A stretch of 5,066 nt of DNA from Boseongicola sp. SB0662_bin_57. GTDB taxonomy: Bacteria > Pseudomonadota > Alphaproteobacteria > Rhodobacterales > Rhodobacteraceae. Within the stretch, counting starts at the first letter, position 1. Every line of letters begins with the position of its first letter. The notes under the pieces were generated by a model. It worked only from the letters and a program-made list of their open reading frames with translations. It was not told the DNA's origin and ran no database searches. Made by a program: the position numbers and the translations under genes. Of the stretch, positions 4,960 through 5,066 are shown piece by piece. The stretch covers positions 1 to 5,066 of the forward strand of contig VXPN01000480.1 in assembly GCA_009839535.1 (NCBI GenBank). Direction: 5' to 3'.

Positions 4960-5066
4960 TCATGCCATCCGAAACTCCTGGCCCAGGAAGATGCGGCGGA
5001 CCTTTTCGTCAACGATGACTTCGTCCGCGCTTCCACTCATCAGCACCGTGCCATCGTGGAGGATGT
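4960..5066 (-). CDS. lptB: LPS export ABC transporter ATP-binding protein LptB, C-terminal end only
   Basis: LptB is the cytoplasmic ATPase of the LptB2FGC complex, which extracts lipopolysaccharide from the inner membrane and drives it along the LptA bridge. Only the last 34 codons lie in the window, reading ILHDGTVLMSGSADEVIVDE followed by KVRRIFLGQEFRMA and a TGA stop. The pattern of (Y)IL-x-x-G-x-VLMxG-x-x-xE(I/V)xxDExVRRxxLG-x-x-F is typical of the LptB C-terminus and distinguishes it from most other ABC ATPases, though branched-chain amino acid ATPases (LivF/LivG) are related. The following genes hpf and ptsN on the same strand, 199 nt away, support LptB. Walker and signature motifs are outside the window. 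Confidence 0.88.
   Translation of the reverse strand, partial: ILHDGTVLMSGSADEVIVDEKVRRIFLGQEFRMA

Overview
The window looks like a high-GC alphaproteobacterial chromosome segment, most likely from the Rhodobacterales. That is inferred from protein similarity and gene order: lptB, hpf and ptsN follow each other directly with no rpoN between lptB and hpf, and dnaK has an alphaproteobacterial-type heat-shock promoter. No species-level claim is possible from the sequence alone.

Left part (1-1140): the first 333 codons of dnaK on the minus strand, cut by the window edge. Upstream is a leader of about 100 nt and a near-consensus RpoH (sigma-32) promoter. Middle part (1198-2461): alkB, a 2-oxoglutarate/Fe(II) DNA/RNA demethylase on the plus strand, bracketed by two inverted copies of a 160-bp, hairpin-rich, apparently non-coding repeat. 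A third, truncated copy of the repeat's outer end lies upstream of alkB. No full gene is recognisable at 1360-1661. Then cysQ (2496-3311, plus strand), a 3'(2'),5'-bisphosphate nucleotidase of sulfur metabolism. Its likely promoter straddles the outer edge of the second repeat copy.

Right part (3693-5066): three minus-strand genes convergent with cysQ, read in the order lptB (C-terminal end only), hpf (long-form ribosome hibernation factor) and ptsN (EIIA-Ntr). hpf and ptsN are 39 nt apart and are probably one transcript. A strong 25-nt hairpin sits just upstream of the hpf ribosome binding site. The 381-nt gap between cysQ and ptsN holds no gene I can support.

Most genes serve stress and housekeeping roles: protein folding (dnaK), alkylation repair (alkB), PAP/PAPS turnover (cysQ), ribosome hibernation (hpf), nitrogen-related phosphotransfer signalling (ptsN) and LPS export (lptB). 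The least explained part of the window is the inverted repeat pair around alkB. I see no defence system, CRISPR array, tRNA, rRNA or transposase gene.
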